A stretch of DNA of 6,740 nt from Nitrospinae bacterium RIFCSPLOWO2_12_FULL_45_22 (GTDB lineage Bacteria > 2-12-FULL-45-22). The position numbers were made by a program, and so were the translations under genes. How positions within the stretch are numbered: position 1 is the stretch's first letter; each line of letters starts with the position of its first letter. Under the pieces are notes generated by a model. The model was not told where the DNA came from. It searched no databases and saw only the letters and a program-made list of their open reading frames with translations. Positions 5,425-6,740 of this stretch are shown here, one piece after another. The stretch is taken from NCBI GenBank assembly GCA_001803565.1, contig MHDQ01000269.1:1-6740 (forward strand), in the 5' to 3' direction.

Positions 5425-6740
5425 ATGAATGTCTTCAGGAAGGTCTGGGGTATTTTCTCTTCTAAGTCCTGGTGGTTAATAGGCAACCCTAAAGTAGAAC
5501 AGACACAGCGCTTAGAGATCCTAGACCATGCCCAGGCCATAGTAAAAGCTGCCCAGGATTTAGAGAGTATCGCAGTGGGTTATGCCCCATTAGCAGAGCT
5601 ATTATTCCCCGTAGGAGAGATATTTAAAGATAGGCCGGTAGGATTGGGTAGCCAGCGTATACCCTGGGAGCCCAGTGGGCTTCATACCGGTGGAACTTCG
5701 CCGGTAATCCTGAAAGAAGCAGGGGTTATCTTTGGATTAATCGGACATAGAGAAGCCCGGGATGACCTTGGCGAAGGCCCCCATCTCAATAAACAGATAA
5801 GAATAGCGTTGGATTATGGCATTATCCCTATCTTATGCTGTGGAGAGCCAAAAGGTTCCCTGGTAGAGTCAGAGACTACACGGGAAAAGGCTTTAAAAGC
5901 AGAATTACTACCAGCCCTCGAGGGGTTTACCGCCGAGGAACTCCTTCAGGGACAGCTCACCATAGCTTATGAGCCGGGTCATGTTATTGGGTTGGACCAA
6001 CCTGCAGATATGGGCTATATAAGGAGCGGATTCTCCCTGATAAAAAAGATTTTGCTGAAGCATAATCTGGAAGGCTTAGCTAAAAAGGGGAGACTGCTCT
6101 ATGGTGGTGGGGTAAATTCCGATACTATCCAGCAGGTATGGGGCCTGGATAGGCCGACCAAGGTCTTCTCGGGCGAGAACTGGGCAGGTTTTCTAGTAGG
6201 TAGGGCCAGTGCCTCACCAGACTTTATGGATATGATGGAAAAATGGCAAGCCAAATTAGGCCGGTATCGGGATAGGAGTAAGGTCTTCCTGATGGAGGAG
6301 GATAAGACGGGAGTCGAGAGGTTAGAAATACCTCAGATAGCCCCCCCCCAAAAGAAGGTTAGGGTAGCCGTCTATGGCATAGGCGAAGTGGGAGTTGGGT
6401 TTATAACCTCGGTCTTCAAAGAAGATAAAATAGACATTGTACAGTTGTTCAATATGGAAGTGGATGCAGAGGACATCCGGGCAAGGATATATAAGAGTCT
6501 GTTTATTGATAAAGATAAGGTATTTATAGATGACCACCATGTCGTGATAAAGGATGAGGTCGCCGTGCAAGATGAGATTGAGATTGATGGTGAAATCTTT
6601 AATCTAAGAAGCTTATTGAACAGCATGGTCAATGACCATAGCAAAATAACGAAGGTTTTACGGGAGCAGAAGATGCTGGTAACCCCGGCCCATGACCCCA
6701 GAGAAGCAGCCTCCCAGTTGGTAAAGGATATAGATATTGT
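5425..6740 (+). CDS. Triosephosphate isomerase-like domain fused to a GAPDH-like NAD-binding domain, 3' partial
   Basis: The frame is open from ATG 5425 to the right edge (438 codons seen). AGGAGG (5411-5416) sits 8 bp upstream, a strong start. Residues about 16-275 are a TIM-barrel like triosephosphate isomerase, which interconverts glyceraldehyde-3-phosphate and dihydroxyacetone phosphate. The catalytic set is present: N21 and K23 (GNPK for GNWK), H108 (GHREAR for GHSERR), CCGE at 138-141, and E183 (AYEPG). The phosphate-gripping parts differ: loop 6 reads PGHVIGLDQPA, YGGS becomes YGGG (226-229) and VGGAS becomes VGRAS (258-262). After a linker (about 285-309), residues 310-438 resemble the start of GAPDH: VAVYGIGEVG (GxGxxG at 318-323), DIVQLFN then DAEDI, EIDGEIF, and DP...DIDIV where GAPDH has DP...VDIV. 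The GAPDH catalytic Cys region would lie beyond the edge. TPI homology is firm; the GAPDH call is moderate, and the substrate is uncertain. Confidence 0.8.
   Translation, partial: MNVFRKVWGIFSSKSWWLIGNPKVEQTQRLEILDHAQAIVKAAQDLESIAVGYAPLAELLFPVGEIFKDRPVGLGSQRIPWEPSGLHTGGTSPVILKEAGVIFGLIGHREARDDLGEGPHLNKQIRIALDYGIIPILCCGEPKGSLVESETTREKALKAELLPALEGFTAEELLQGQLTIAYEPGHVIGLDQPADMGYIRSGFSLIKKILLKHNLEGLAKKGRLLYGGGVNSDTIQQVWGLDRPTKVFSGENWAGFLVGRASASPDFMDMMEKWQAKLGRYRDRSKVFLMEEDKTGVERLEIPQIAPPQKKVRVAVYGIGEVGVGFITSVFKEDKIDIVQLFNMEVDAEDIRARIYKSLFIDKDKVFIDDHHVVIKDEVAVQDEIEIDGEIFNLRSLLNSMVNDHSKITKVLREQKMLVTPAHDPREAASQLVKDIDI
6341..6349 (+). repeat. C9 homopolymer in the linker of the fused gene
   Basis: Nine consecutive C's encode Ala-Pro-Pro and the first base of Gln, between the TPI-like and GAPDH-like domains. 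The reading frame across the fusion depends on this count. One base fewer reaches a TAG after about nine codons, and one more reaches a TAG sooner, either way leaving a stand-alone TPI-like protein of roughly 310-315 residues. Confidence 0.9.

Noticed and set aside
6322-6644. Two minus-strand open frames of 82 and 90 codons
   Set aside because: They lie wholly opposite the TPI/GAPDH-like coding frame, have low-complexity serine/isoleucine-rich translations and no recognisable motif or ribosome-binding site.

Overview
The window looks like chromosomal DNA of an uncultured, moderately AT-rich bacterium. There are Shine-Dalgarno sites, a sigma-70 type promoter and only bacterial gene families. 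AGA/AGG and ATA codons are frequent. I cannot assign a phylum: glycogen synthesis, a primary-type sigma factor and a DksA-like factor occur very widely, and nothing here is diagnostic. No mobile element, CRISPR array, tRNA or rRNA was seen.

Layout. (1) 2-1009 (+): the C-terminal three quarters of GlgC (ADP-glucose pyrophosphorylase), cut by the left edge. (2) 965-2647 (-): a membrane glycosyltransferase of the ArnT/PMT (GT-C) type, whose tail overlaps the glgC tail by 45 bp. (3) 2648-2931: a divergent intergenic region with inverted repeats but no convincing promoter. (4) 2932-3657 (+): a DksA/TraR zinc-finger protein fused to a BON domain and a very acidic tail. (5) 3660-5120 (-): an RpoD-like sigma factor converging on the DksA-like gene, with 2 bp between the stop codons. 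(6) 5121-5424: the sigma-gene leader and upstream region. It holds a near-consensus promoter (TTGACT-17-TATAAT, minus strand), a dyad over the probable start site, and two mutually exclusive leader hairpins, the second resembling an intrinsic terminator. (7) 5425 to the right edge (+): a long open frame with a strong Shine-Dalgarno site. It encodes a divergent triosephosphate-isomerase domain joined in frame to a GAPDH-like NAD-binding domain. A run of nine C's sits in the linker.

How the genes relate. Sigma factor and DksA-like protein both act on RNA polymerase and face each other tail to tail. GlgC and the TPI/GAPDH-like protein belong to central sugar-phosphate metabolism, and the ArnT-like enzyme to envelope glycosylation. 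Strand alternates at nearly every gene, so there is no evident multi-gene operon inside the window.

The most interesting object is the TPI-GAPDH-like fusion. Its TPI half keeps the catalytic Asn/Lys/His/Glu set but has changed phosphate-gripping loops, so its substrate may not be the usual triose phosphate. The next most interesting are the sigma-gene leader and the DksA-BON fusion.
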